Shown: one piece after another, positions 34,726 to 42,731 of the stretch | How positions within the stretch are numbered: position 1 is the first letter of the stretch | How the letters are laid out: the number at the start of each line of letters is the position of its first letter | Origin: Sulfuritalea hydrogenivorans sk43H | GTDB lineage: Bacteria; Pseudomonadota; Gammaproteobacteria; Burkholderiales; Rhodocyclaceae | DNA length: 42,731 bases | Reading direction: 5' to 3' | Assembly: GCA_945870205.1 (NCBI GenBank) | Contig: CAMBRI010000010.1 | Span: 1-42,731, forward strand | Position numbers and translations under genes: made by a program | The notes under the pieces: generated by a model | What the model saw: only the letters and a program-made list of their open reading frames with translations | The model's database searches: none | Told to the model about the DNA's origin: nothing

Positions 34726-34994
34726 TGATACCTCTCCTCTAGCATGTAACCGGATGAACTCCGGATGAAAAAACTTCCGCCAATCCAGTCAGACCAGAAG
34801 CCTGGCGGACAATGTTTGTACTCGATGGAAGCAAGCACTGCTGCCGACAGCCAGCGTAGCCTGTCGATCAGGCTGATTTTAAATGCTTCGAGATTAAAGC
34901 GAAAGAGGCTTACACGCGACTTACGCTACCCCCGACATGGCGGCCCGGCTCCTGGGTTAAGATTGCTGCTCCGCAACGCAACGGTCAGCCTGCC
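34726..34994. promoter_or_regulatory. divergent acs-yqhA promoter region with a direct repeat
   Basis: This 269-base spacer separates divergent acs and yqhA and must hold both promoters. The clearest structure is a 9-bp direct repeat CCGGATGAA at 34750-34758 and 34761-34769, an 11-bp (one helical turn) period, 25-44 bases before the acs start. The inner copies also form a CCGGA/TCCGG dyad. The middle of the region is AT-richer. No convincing sigma-70 or sigma-54 pair was found. Confidence 0.4.
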
Positions 34995-35522
34995 ATGAAC
35001 CAAATCATCAAGCCGATGGAGTATTTCATCTTCTGGAGCCGCTGGTTGCAGGCGCCGCTCTATCTTGGACTGATCATCGCCCAGGGCGTCTATGTGTACC
35101 AGTTCATGCACGAACTGGCGATATTGGTGACCAAGGCCGGTACTCTCAGCGAAAACGAGGTCATGCTGATCGTGCTGGGCCTGATCGACGTGGTGATGAT
35201 CGCCAACCTGCTGATCATGGTCATCATCGGCGGCTACGAGACCTTCGTGTCAAGGCTTGACCTCGAAGGACACCCGGACCAACCCGAATGGCTGTCGCAC
35301 GTCAATGCCGGCGTGCTCAAGGTCAAACTGGCCGTGGCCCTGATCAGCATTTCCTCGATTCATCTACTGCGCACCTTCATCAACGCCGGACACACGGAAG
35401 ATCGCATCATCATCGCGCAGATAGCGATCCACGCCTCGTTCCTGATTTCCGCCATCGCCATCGCCTACACGGACAAGATCATGATGCAGACACTAACCGT
35501 GGGCCACGCGGCAAAACACTAA
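34995..35522 (+). CDS. yqhA: UPF0114/YqhA family membrane protein
   Basis: A 175-residue protein of the TIGR00645 (YqhA) family. It has three or four transmembrane helices: WLQAPLYLGLIIAQGVYVYQF, VMLIVLGLIDVVMIANLLIMVIIGG, LKVKLAVALISISSIHLLRTF and IAIHASFLISAIAIAYTDKI. The conserved family stretch GGYETFVSRLD is present. Function is unknown across the family. The start ATG at 34995 has no strong ribosome site. It is transcribed away from acs. A GC-rich hairpin lies 70 bases after the stop. Confidence 0.93.
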   Translation: MNQIIKPMEYFIFWSRWLQAPLYLGLIIAQGVYVYQFMHELAILVTKAGTLSENEVMLIVLGLIDVVMIANLLIMVIIGGYETFVSRLDLEGHPDQPEWLSHVNAGVLKVKLAVALISISSIHLLRTFINAGHTEDRIIIAQIAIHASFLISAIAIAYTDKIMMQTLTVGHAAKH

Positions 35523-35591
35523 TGCTCATGCGGCACATCGAGTCACCCATCGCGATGAAACACGCGAAAGTAAAATTGGCCCGCCCCCCAT

Positions 35592-35607
35592 CCCCCCTCA
35601 CGGGGGG
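35592..35607. terminator. GC hairpin after yqhA
   Basis: CCCCCC and GGGGGG form a six-pair stem around TCAC, 70 bases past the yqhA stop. There is no T-run, so termination is uncertain. Confidence 0.3.
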
Positions 35608-35684
35608 CTACTAATCGGCTCGCTTCGCTCGACTTATATCCAGTCGCTACGAACTAGCTATTTCACGTTAAAACGGATCCCGCC

Positions 35685-37205
35685 ATGACCACCATCCGCC
35701 AGGACGATTTCGTCCAGTCCATCGCCGACGCTTTCCAGTTCATCAGCTACTACCATCCGCTCGACTACATCACGGCACTCGGCGCCGCCTATGAACGCGA
35801 AGAGTCGCCCGCGGCGAAGGACGCCATTGCGCAAATACTCACCAACAGCCGCATGTCGGCCGAGGGTCACCGCCCGATCTGCCAGGACACGGGAATCGCG
35901 CTGGTCTTCCTCAAGGTCGGTATGCAGGTCCAGTGGGACGCAACGCTGTCAGTACAGGAAATGGTCAATGAAGGCGTGCGCCGCGCCTACGGCAACGCAG
36001 ACAACCCGCTGCGTGCCTCGGTGCTGGCCGATCCGGCCGGAGCGCGGCGCAACACCAAGGACAACACCCCCGCGGTGGTGCATTACGAGATCGTTTCCGG
36101 CCATCATGTCGAAGTCATCTGCGCGGCCAAGGGCGGCGGCTCGGAAGCCAAGGCCAAGTTCGCCATGCTCAACCCCTCCGACGACCTGGTCGAGTGGATC
36201 CTGAAAACCATACCGACCATGGGCGCCGGCTGGTGCCCGCCCGGCATCCTCGGCGTCGGCATCGGCGGCACGCCCGAGAAGGCCATGTTGCTGGCCAAGG
36301 AAGCCATCATGGCGCCGGTGGACATCCATGAGTTGAAAGCGCGTGGAGCCACGACACGGGCCGAAGAACTGCGCCTCGAACTGCACGAGAAGATCAATGC
36401 GCTGGGCATTGGCGCACAGGGCCTCGGCGGCCTCACCACGGTGCTTGACGTCAAGGTGCTCGACTACCCGACCCATGCCGCCAACCTGCCGGTGGCGCTG
36501 ATTCCCAACTGCGCGGCAACGCGCCACATCCATTTCCATCTCGACGGCTCCGGCCCCGCGAAGCTTGAACCGCCGAGGCTCGAAGACTGGCCCAAGGTGA
36601 CCTGGCAGGCCGACGCCGCCACCGCAACCCGGGTCGACCTCAACACATTGACCCGCGCCCAGGTCGCCGCCTGGACGCCGGGCCAGAAACTGCTGCTTAA
36701 CGGCAAGATGCTGACCGGCCGCGACGCGGCCCACAAGCGCATCGCCGACATGCTGGCGAAAGGTGAAAAGCTCCCGGTCGATTTCACCAACCGCGTCATC
36801 TACTACGTCGGCCCGGTCGATCCGGTCAGGGACGAAGTGGTCGGCCCCGCCGGCCCCACTACTGCCACGCGCATGGACAAGTTCACCCGCATGATGCTGG
36901 AGCAGACCGGCCTGATTTCCATGATCGGCAAATCCGAGCGCGGACCGACCGCGATCGAGGCGATCAAGGACAACAAATCGGCCTACCTGATGGCCGCCGG
37001 CGGCGCCGCCTATCTGGTGGCCAAGGCCATCCAGTCAGCCAAGGTGGTCGGTTTCGCCGATCTGGGCATGGAAGCGATCTACGAATTCGACGTGAAGGAC
37101 ATGCCGGTCACCGTCGCCGTCGATTCGCTGGGCACTTCGGTACATATCACCGGGCCGAAGGAATGGCAGGCGAAGATAGGCAAGATTCCGGTGAAGGTGG
37201 CCTGA
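35685..37205 (+). CDS. fumA: class I fumarate hydratase (4Fe-4S)
   Basis: A 506-residue enzyme of the oxygen-sensitive class I type, with alpha and beta parts on one chain, interconverting fumarate and malate. Motifs are GHRPICQDTGIAL (cluster Cys), AAKGGGSEAKAKFAML, PPGILGVGIGGTPEKAM, PNCAATRHIHFHLDGSG (second Cys), and the C-terminal beta half GPTTATRMDKFTRMMLEQTGL to ADLGMEAIYEF. The third cluster cysteine is in GAGWCPPG. Start ATG 35685. In related genomes fumA is often followed directly by murI; here two other genes lie between. The name fumA is used for single-chain class I enzymes and does not imply the E. coli regulation. Confidence 0.95.
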   Translation: MTTIRQDDFVQSIADAFQFISYYHPLDYITALGAAYEREESPAAKDAIAQILTNSRMSAEGHRPICQDTGIALVFLKVGMQVQWDATLSVQEMVNEGVRRAYGNADNPLRASVLADPAGARRNTKDNTPAVVHYEIVSGHHVEVICAAKGGGSEAKAKFAMLNPSDDLVEWILKTIPTMGAGWCPPGILGVGIGGTPEKAMLLAKEAIMAPVDIHELKARGATTRAEELRLELHEKINALGIGAQGLGGLTTVLDVKVLDYPTHAANLPVALIPNCAATRHIHFHLDGSGPAKLEPPRLEDWPKVTWQADAATATRVDLNTLTRAQVAAWTPGQKLLLNGKMLTGRDAAHKRIADMLAKGEKLPVDFTNRVIYYVGPVDPVRDEVVGPAGPTTATRMDKFTRMMLEQTGLISMIGKSERGPTAIEAIKDNKSAYLMAAGGAAYLVAKAIQSAKVVGFADLGMEAIYEFDVKDMPVTVAVDSLGTSVHITGPKEWQAKIGKIPVKVA

Positions 37206-37277
37206 TCTCCTGAAAGATTGAGAAAGAACAACCCCTCAGGCGCCGGCCTTCGAAAATTCATTGCTAGGCAAGAAACG

Positions 37278-38195
37278 ATGATCCCGCGCATAAAACCTTT
37301 ATTGACCGCCATGTTCATGGCGTCCGCGGCTTTCTTTTCAATCGTCGCTGCGGCGGCGCCTGCCGCACCAGCCGGAACACTGCGCAAGATCGCTGATAGC
37401 GGGACGATTGCCATCGGATTTCATGAGGCCACGTTTCCGTTCACCTATGTTACCGAGGAGGGACAAATCCTTGGTTACTCGTATGACTTTGCGCTGAAGA
37501 TAGTTGACGCCGTAAAGCGAGAGCTTGCCCTGCCAAAGCTACAGATCAAACATGTCGTTACCACCACGCAAAATCGCTTCCCAACCATTCAGAACGGATC
37601 TGCGGACATTCAATGTGGTGCCGCCACCAACACACTGGAACGACAGAAGATCGTTGCCTTTTCCAACACCATTTTTATTGCGGGTTCGCGCCTTATGACA
37701 CGCCGGAATTCCGGCATCAGTGACTTCCCGGATATTGCTGGCAAAACCGTCGTTACCTTCGCACGTTCGACGTCCGAAAAAATTCTGCAAAAAATGAATA
37801 GTGAGCAGAACGCACGTATCAATATCGTATCTACATTCGATCGCGGCGATACGCCCTTGTCGGTGATGCAGGCCGGGCAGGCAGATGCCTACATGATGGA
37901 TGACGTCCTCCTGTTTGCGGCAATTCGCTCAAGTTGGCGCCCCGATGAGTGGGTCGTAACTGGAAAACCTCGCTCGTTCGAGCCTTATGGCTGCATTCTG
38001 CGCAAGGATGATCCGGCCTTCAAAGCAGTCGTTGATCGGGAAATCGCCAGAATAATGAAATCTGGCGAAGCAGAAGCCATCTTCAAAAAATGGCTGATGT
38101 CGCCGACACCACCCAAAGGCGTCAATCTGAACCTGCCATTGAGCGATCAAATGGTCGAACTGTTCAAGAACCCCAACGACAGGCCGTTTGACTAG
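37278..38195 (+). CDS. periplasmic solute-binding protein, family 3 (amino-acid type)
   Basis: A 305-residue protein. A Sec signal peptide (IKPLLTAMFMASAAFFSIVAAAA) is followed by the bilobal SBP_bac_3 fold: LRKIADSGTIAIGFHEATFPFTY, ILGYSYDFALKIVDAV, GSADIQCGAATNTLERQKIVAFS, and LSVMQAGQADAYMMDDVLL. This is the amino-acid/opine binding type (GltI/ArtJ-like). The ATG at 37278 is chosen because it begins the signal peptide; an earlier TTG adds 20 residues with no signal. No transporter permease or ATPase lies nearby. It ends 29 bases before a sensor kinase, so it may present a ligand to that kinase. GC is lower than in fumA. Confidence 0.88.
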   Translation: MIPRIKPLLTAMFMASAAFFSIVAAAAPAAPAGTLRKIADSGTIAIGFHEATFPFTYVTEEGQILGYSYDFALKIVDAVKRELALPKLQIKHVVTTTQNRFPTIQNGSADIQCGAATNTLERQKIVAFSNTIFIAGSRLMTRRNSGISDFPDIAGKTVVTFARSTSEKILQKMNSEQNARINIVSTFDRGDTPLSVMQAGQADAYMMDDVLLFAAIRSSWRPDEWVVTGKPRSFEPYGCILRKDDPAFKAVVDREIARIMKSGEAEAIFKKWLMSPTPPKGVNLNLPLSDQMVELFKNPNDRPFD

Positions 38196-38224
38196 AGCCC
38201 TGCCTTTGCACAAGCAGGCAGCAC

Positions 38225-40834
38225 ATGCCCAATAGTAAAAGCCTATTCCGTAAGTACGCCCTGATTTTCAGCGGGTTGCTCACCGGCGCGGTACTTGCGA
38301 GTGGGGCGTTGACGATCGGCTATTCGTACCAGGACAACAAAAAGGCGCTGGTCAGTCTGCAGAGGGAAAAGGCCGAAGCAGGGGCAGCGAGGATCGGCCA
38401 AATCCTGTTCGACATCGAAAAACATATCGCCCTTACCTCCGTGGCAAGCAGCAATTTGACGCTGCTGGATCAGCGAAGCATGGAAATTCGGCTATTGAAA
38501 CACACAGCGGCGATTCATCAAGTCACGCTGATTGATCCTGCCGGGAAGGAGTATCTGCAGGTAACACGGAACAGCGCCGATGTCACCCGTAGCGGCAGGG
38601 ATTGGTCGACCCAGGAAATGTTTCTGCACGTTAAATCCGGGCGACCTTATCGCAGCCCCATTTTCTTTCGAGACGGCGCGCTGTACATGACCGTGGCGAT
38701 GGCAGTCGGGCCCGAGGAAGCCGGAATCACAGTGGCCGAAATTGATCTCGAATTCCTGCTGGCGGGAATCCTGGGGGTCAAGGTCGGAAAATTCGGCTAT
38801 GCCTATGCAGTTGACGCTAAAGGCCGCCTGATTGCACATCCCGACCTGGGCTTGGTGCTAGCGAACACCAGCGTGGCGAGTTTGCCTCAGGTGGCGACTG
38901 CGCTGAATGGATCGCTGCAGGGCAATGCCGACTTGCCGGAAGCTCGAGGCATTGATGGCAGCCAGGTTCTCGCAGCGTTCGGGGCAATTCCCCAGTTAGG
39001 TTGGTACGTTTTTGTTGAAGAACCCCTTGCCGATGCCTATCGGCCACTTTATGGCGAAGCAACTCGAAGTGCGCTATTGATTCTGGTTGCGCTGGCCTTG
39101 GCGGTATTACTCAGCCTTGCCTTGATGCGCAGGATGCTTAAACCTATCCACGCCCTGCAGGAGGGCGCAAACCGAATTGGCAGCGGAGTTCTCGATCACA
39201 GGATCACAATTCGGACCGGAGACGAATTCGAAGAGTTGGCCAATACTTTCAACGGAATGGCTGAGAGATTGCAGGAATCACACCGCACACTGGAGCAAAG
39301 AGTGGCGGAGCGCACACGCGAGTTATCGGCAAGTCTTGATCAGGTTCGACAGCAAGAGCAAGAAATCCGGGAAAGCGAAGGAAAGTTGCATGCTGTTTTC
39401 AACGTCGCTGACATTGGAGTTTCAATAACCGATCAGGCGGGTAGATACATTCTGTTTAATTCGTGGTGGACCAAACAGCTTGGCTACGAAAAAGAGGAGC
39501 TGGAGCGCCTGACAAATATTGACATTACACATCCTGACGATGTTGCCGAAAGCAGACTGAGGTTTCAGGAAATTGTTTCTGGAAAGGTGGAGCAGTACCG
39601 GCTGGAAAAGCGCTTTGTAAGGAAGGATAAGTCTGTCTTCTGGGGACTCCTGTCGGTCAGTGCGATTAAAGATGCAGACGGTGTCGTCGCAAATGTCGTG
39701 GGAATGGTGACGGACGTCACGGTTCGCAAGCAGGCGGAGGCGGAACTTGTTCGGCACCGCAATCACCTCGAAGAACTTGTCTTTGCACGCACTGCCGAAC
39801 TAGCGCAGGCCAGAGACGAGGCGGAGGCCGCCAACCGCGCCAAGAGCATCTTCCTCGCCACCGTGAGCCACGAACTGCGCACGCCGATGAATGGCGTCAT
39901 GGGTATGACCGATTTGGTGCTGCGCCGTGCCACCGATCCCCAGCAGATCGACTGGCTCAACAAGAGCAGGAAGTCGGCCGAGCATCTTCTCGTCATCATC
40001 AACGACATCATCGACATCTCCAAGATGGAGGCCGAGCAGTTGACTCTGGAAGAGAGTGAATTCTCCCTTGCACAGGTGATCGACGACACCCTGGCCATGC
40101 ATGACGCACCGGCCCGAGCCAAAGGGCTGAAGTTATCCAACGAAGTCGCCCCCGACCTGCCTGATCTGCTGCGGGGCGACGCGCTACGCTTGAGGCAGGT
40201 ACTGATCAGTTTCATCAGCAACGCCATCAAGTTTTCCGAGCACGGCCGGATCACCGTGCGCGTTTTCTCTGCCGAGAAAGACAGCCATAGTCTGCTGCTG
40301 CGCATCGAGGTTACCGATCAGGGCATCGGCATCGGCGCCGAAGATCAGGCCCGATTGTTCCAGACCTTTTCCCAGGTGGACGGCTCATCCACCCGCAAGT
40401 ACGGCGGTGCCGGTCTCGGCCTTATCCTTGCCAAGCGCCTGGCCCTGTTGATGGGCGGAGAAGTCGGGGCTGACGGCACGCCGGGAAAAGGAAGCACCTT
40501 TTGGTTCACGGCCCGCATGAAACTTGGTCACGGCATCGCATCTTCAGGAAAGAACTTCGACACAGATGGGGCAGGCCACCGTCAACTCGCGCCGGGCGCG
40601 GTGCCGAATTCGGGATCCGGGCTTACCCCCGATCCCGACCGAGCGCAGGCGGTTCTCCATCAGTTGGAAGCCCTACTTGCTACCGGTGACTACATGGCCC
40701 GCGACCTGTTCGAGTCAAACCGGCCTCTGCTGCTGGCCACACTTGGCGCAGAGGCGATGCGACTCGGCCAGCAAATAGCGGCATTCGACAATGAGGCCGC
40801 CCTGGCGACGTTACGCAAGATTATCCCTGGCTGA
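38225..40834 (+). CDS. Cache/HAMP/PAS sensor histidine kinase, no receiver domain
   Basis: An 869-residue membrane kinase. Order: TM helix (12-32), periplasmic Cache-type sensor (about 40-280), TM helix (283-301), HAMP (303-355), coiled coil, PAS (378-500), HisKA with His549 in VSHELRTPMNGVMG, and HATPase_c with N-box FISNAIKF (666), DQGIGIG (698) and GGAGLGL (727). The final 60 residues (TPDPDRAQAVLHQLEALL to the end) match the short tail that in related hybrid kinases follows a receiver, yet no receiver is present here. Composition changes near 39.8 kb: 39421-39600 counts 26, 28 and 29 G+C per 60, and 39841-39960 counts 36 and 37. It pairs with the upstream solute-binding gene. Confidence 0.9.
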   Translation: MPNSKSLFRKYALIFSGLLTGAVLASGALTIGYSYQDNKKALVSLQREKAEAGAARIGQILFDIEKHIALTSVASSNLTLLDQRSMEIRLLKHTAAIHQVTLIDPAGKEYLQVTRNSADVTRSGRDWSTQEMFLHVKSGRPYRSPIFFRDGALYMTVAMAVGPEEAGITVAEIDLEFLLAGILGVKVGKFGYAYAVDAKGRLIAHPDLGLVLANTSVASLPQVATALNGSLQGNADLPEARGIDGSQVLAAFGAIPQLGWYVFVEEPLADAYRPLYGEATRSALLILVALALAVLLSLALMRRMLKPIHALQEGANRIGSGVLDHRITIRTGDEFEELANTFNGMAERLQESHRTLEQRVAERTRELSASLDQVRQQEQEIRESEGKLHAVFNVADIGVSITDQAGRYILFNSWWTKQLGYEKEELERLTNIDITHPDDVAESRLRFQEIVSGKVEQYRLEKRFVRKDKSVFWGLLSVSAIKDADGVVANVVGMVTDVTVRKQAEAELVRHRNHLEELVFARTAELAQARDEAEAANRAKSIFLATVSHELRTPMNGVMGMTDLVLRRATDPQQIDWLNKSRKSAEHLLVIINDIIDISKMEAEQLTLEESEFSLAQVIDDTLAMHDAPARAKGLKLSNEVAPDLPDLLRGDALRLRQVLISFISNAIKFSEHGRITVRVFSAEKDSHSLLLRIEVTDQGIGIGAEDQARLFQTFSQVDGSSTRKYGGAGLGLILAKRLALLMGGEVGADGTPGKGSTFWFTARMKLGHGIASSGKNFDTDGAGHRQLAPGAVPNSGSGLTPDPDRAQAVLHQLEALLATGDYMARDLFESNRPLLLATLGAEAMRLGQQIAAFDNEAALATLRKIIPG

Positions 40835-40925
40835 CTTTACCGAATTTGCACAACGAGACTGATGCGTATTGGGTGACCGACCTGTAATTAACTCGACCAC
40901 GCAACGGCAATGCCACCATCAAGTT

Positions 40926-40938
40926 GCCCGCCACGGGC
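40926..40938. terminator. weak hairpin between kinase and murI
   Basis: GCCCG and CGGGC pair around CCA, 91 bases after the kinase stop. It has no T-run and a short stem; listed as the only candidate 3' end in this 194-base gap. Confidence 0.25.
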
Positions 40939-40951
40939 TAAACTGCCAGCC

Positions 40952-41032
40952 ATGAATGCTGTAGTCAATCAAGAGCCGATGCGCCGCCCGGCACTTATCG
41001 CAGTCTTGCCAGCGCCAACTTTTCCATCATGA
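40952..41032 (+). CDS. 26-codon ORF overlapping murI, possible leader peptide or remnant
   Basis: ATG at 40952 opens a 26-residue frame (MNAVVNQEPMRRPALIAVLP, then six more) whose TGA overlaps the murI ATG as ATGA. The overlap suggests translational coupling, and murI itself has no clear ribosome site. There is equally no strong site before this ATG. The gap otherwise holds little. It could be a leader peptide or a remnant of an older gene. Confidence 0.35.
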   Translation: MNAVVNQEPMRRPALIAVLPAPTFPS

Positions 41033-41790
41033 TCGGCGTCTTCGATTCCGGCCTGGGAGGCCTTTCCGTCCTGGCGGCTCTGGTCGATGCGCTGCCGCAG
41101 GCCGATTTCAGCTACTACGCCGACACGGCCCATGTGCCCTATGGCAACAAGAGCGAGGAACAAATACAGGGCCGCGTGCTGGCTATCGGCGAACATTTGG
41201 TGAGTCACGGTTGCAGCCTGCTGGTGGTGGCCTGCAATACCGCCACGGCCTCCGCGGTTCAGGCCCTGCGTACCGCCCATCCCGGCATTCCAGTGGTCGG
41301 CGTCGAACCCGGCATCAAGCCGGCGGCGCAGGCGAGCAAAAGTGGCCGCATCGCCGTGCTGGCGACGGAATCAACCGCCAACAGCCAGCGCCTGAAACGT
41401 TTGATCCGCGACCACGCCGGCCATGTCGAAGTCTTGGTCGAGCCCTGCCCGGGCTGGGCCACGCATGTCGAAATGCTGGAACTGGACGATCCGGAATTGG
41501 CCGCCGACGTCCGTGCCCGCGTCGAACCGCTGCTCGATCATGGCGTCGATCGCATCGTGCTGGGCTGCACCCACTACAGTTTTCTCGCTCCGCTGCTGAA
41601 TCAGGTGATCGCCACCCGCGCACAACTGGTCGATGTCGCCGATGCTGTGGCGCGCCAGACGCAGCGCCTGGCGGGACGGCTTGCCCATGGCTCAGGCCGA
41701 CTGCAACTCCAAGCCTCGGCACATCCGGAACGCCTGCACGCCGCCCTGCCCCGCCTGCATCTTGCCCACCTTGCCGCGCGGGTCGCCTGA
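41029..41790 (+). CDS. murI: glutamate racemase
   Basis: A 253-residue cytosolic enzyme that makes D-glutamate for peptidoglycan from L-glutamate. Catalytic residues are visible: Asp6 in VFDSGLGG, Cys69 in VVACNTATA, Cys180 and His182 in LGCTHYSFL, and PYGNKSEEQI near 37-46. The length is slightly short of the 265-285 usual for the family, mainly at the C-terminus. The ATG at 41029 lacks a Shine-Dalgarno and overlaps the stop of a 26-codon frame. It is normally next to fumA in related genomes and is separated here by a solute-binding protein and a kinase. Confidence 0.95.
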   Translation: MIGVFDSGLGGLSVLAALVDALPQADFSYYADTAHVPYGNKSEEQIQGRVLAIGEHLVSHGCSLLVVACNTATASAVQALRTAHPGIPVVGVEPGIKPAAQASKSGRIAVLATESTANSQRLKRLIRDHAGHVEVLVEPCPGWATHVEMLELDDPELAADVRARVEPLLDHGVDRIVLGCTHYSFLAPLLNQVIATRAQLVDVADAVARQTQRLAGRLAHGSGRLQLQASAHPERLHAALPRLHLAHLAARVA

Positions 41791-41883
41791 GCACCGCCGC
41801 TTCGCCGCGCATTGCCTGCCGGGCAGGAATAGCCTCACGCCGACAACTCGCGGAGGCGATCGCGGGCCTGACCTGCGGTTCCC

Positions 41884-42731
41884 TCAAATACCACCCTCAA
41901 GCGAGATGGGGTCGCCAAATGCCACCACGCGGTTGCGGCCATTGCGCTTGGCCAGATACAAGGCCTCGTCCGCGCAGCGAATCAAGCCCTCGGCCGTGTC
42001 GGAATGTTCGGGGATCGCCGCAATCCCGATCGAGGTCGTGATGCGAATGCGCAATTCACCGAAAGAAACGGTCTGGTTCTGAACCAGCTTCAGTAGGGCG
42101 GCCGCGCGCTCGCGCGCTATCACCAAGGACATTTTCGGCATCACCATCAGGAATTCCTCGCCGCCGTAACGGCACACGATATCCTCGGTACGCGCGTGCT
42201 CGGCCAGCAGAGCGCCGAAAGCTCGCAACACTTCATCGCCGGCCTGGTGCCCATAGGTATCATTGACCAGCTTGAAGTGATCGATGTCGAGCAACAGCAT
42301 GGTCAGTGGCGCCGCTTCCCGTCGGCCACGAGCCAGTTCGCGCTCGAGCGTACCTTCGAGGTAGCGCCGGTTGAAGAGGCCGGTAAGCGAATCGCGGTTG
42401 GCCTGCTCGCGAAGTTTCTCCTGCAAATCGTGAATCTTGTCAATCTGGCTGTGCAGCGCCGCGTTGGCCTCTTCCAGCGTCGACTTCTGCCTATCCACCG
42501 CGCTTTTCACTTCATGCAGTTGCCGGATATAGGTAAAGAACTCGATGCCCATCAATGACATGTAGATCGCAAGGCCGACGACCGAAGCCAGAGTCACCAG
42601 GCCGGCAGTGTCGGTCGACACATGAAAGGCGATCACCGTGGTGGAGGCCAGCGCGCCGCTGGAAACGGCAATGAAACAGATCACGACACCAGCCAGCCCG
42701 CGTGTAATCGTATGACTCAAGAGCGTGGCGA
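41884..42731 (-). CDS. membrane diguanylate cyclase (GGDEF), 5' end beyond window
   Basis: About 282 residues seen. Two N-terminal helices (VVICFIAVSSGALASTTVIA and LVTLASVVGLAIYMSLMGIEFF) precede a coiled coil (about residues 70-105) and a GGDEF domain from NRDSLTGLFNRRYLEG. The active-site signature is GGEEF, an active form, and the inhibitory I-site RTED lies five residues before it, so c-di-GMP feedback is expected. The frame is open to the last base of the window; a TTG at 42720 is the only candidate start inside it, so the true start is probably further out. It is convergent with murI. Confidence 0.93.
   Translation of the reverse strand, partial: ATLLSHTITRGLAGVVICFIAVSSGALASTTVIAFHVSTDTAGLVTLASVVGLAIYMSLMGIEFFTYIRQLHEVKSAVDRQKSTLEEANAALHSQIDKIHDLQEKLREQANRDSLTGLFNRRYLEGTLERELARGRREAAPLTMLLLDIDHFKLVNDTYGHQAGDEVLRAFGALLAEHARTEDIVCRYGGEEFLMVMPKMSLVIARERAAALLKLVQNQTVSFGELRIRITTSIGIAAIPEHSDTAEGLIRCADEALYLAKRNGRNRVVAFGDPISLEGGI

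Noticed and set aside
34953-34970. Sigma-54-like TGG...TTGC upstream of yqhA
   Set aside because: The spacing between the GG and GC elements is nine bases instead of ten, and the -24 element is poor.
41800-41870. CCTGCC/GGCAGG dyad between murI and the GGDEF gene
   Set aside because: The stem has almost no loop and no T-run, so a terminator call is not supported.

Overview
This is a GC-rich window with dense, short-spaced operons. Its gene content points to a betaproteobacterium, most likely near Rhodocyclales: an AddAB-like exonuclease pair, a MoxR-DUF58-transglutaminase triplet, a CrbS-type symporter-kinase beside acs, a class I fumarase near murI, and a CZB-domain protein. No rRNA, tRNA, CRISPR array, transposase or integrase is visible. 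The genus assignment is inference. All coordinates come from reading the sequence by eye.

Layout. 1-720: 3' end of a CsgG/LpoB-like protein (+). 817-5001 (-): MoxR ATPase, DUF58 protein and TgpA-like transglutaminase. 5016-6308 (-): an AT-richer pocket with a Cys-rich secreted protein and a pseudopilin-tailed membrane protein. 6586-7086 (+): DUF1993 protein. 7114-15493 (-): histidine phosphatase, then an addB-like / addA-like / DHH phosphoesterase / MaoC operon. 15548-16102 (-): ORF6N protein carrying two intragenic palindromes. 16146-19317 (-): MaoC hydratase, nitroreductase, Hsp15, RmuC and a 38-residue membrane peptide. 19412-21843 (-): AsmA-like protein with a repeat-built coiled coil, and a standalone CZB protein.

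21936-32588 (-) is the most interesting part. Seven tightly packed genes appear to form one operon: a 66-residue two-helix membrane protein, a symporter-STAC-histidine kinase, a single-domain response regulator, a membrane HAMP/PAS pseudokinase fused to a DEDDh exonuclease, two DUF294 nucleotidyltransferase-like paralogs (one with cNMP and CBS sensor domains), and a FeoB-like GTPase permease. It lies directly downstream of acs (32743-34725), separated by a strong bidirectional terminator. SSS-STAC kinases of the CrbS type control acs in other proteobacteria, so the block may sense acetate or another substrate and pass the signal to nucleotide-handling effectors. That link is a hypothesis.

34995-41790 (+): UPF0114/YqhA protein, class I fumarase, then a solute-binding protein and a sensor kinase of lower GC that sit between fumA and murI. 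The kinase gene changes composition sharply near 39.8 kb and looks chimeric. 41884-42731 (-): a membrane diguanylate cyclase cut by the window edge.
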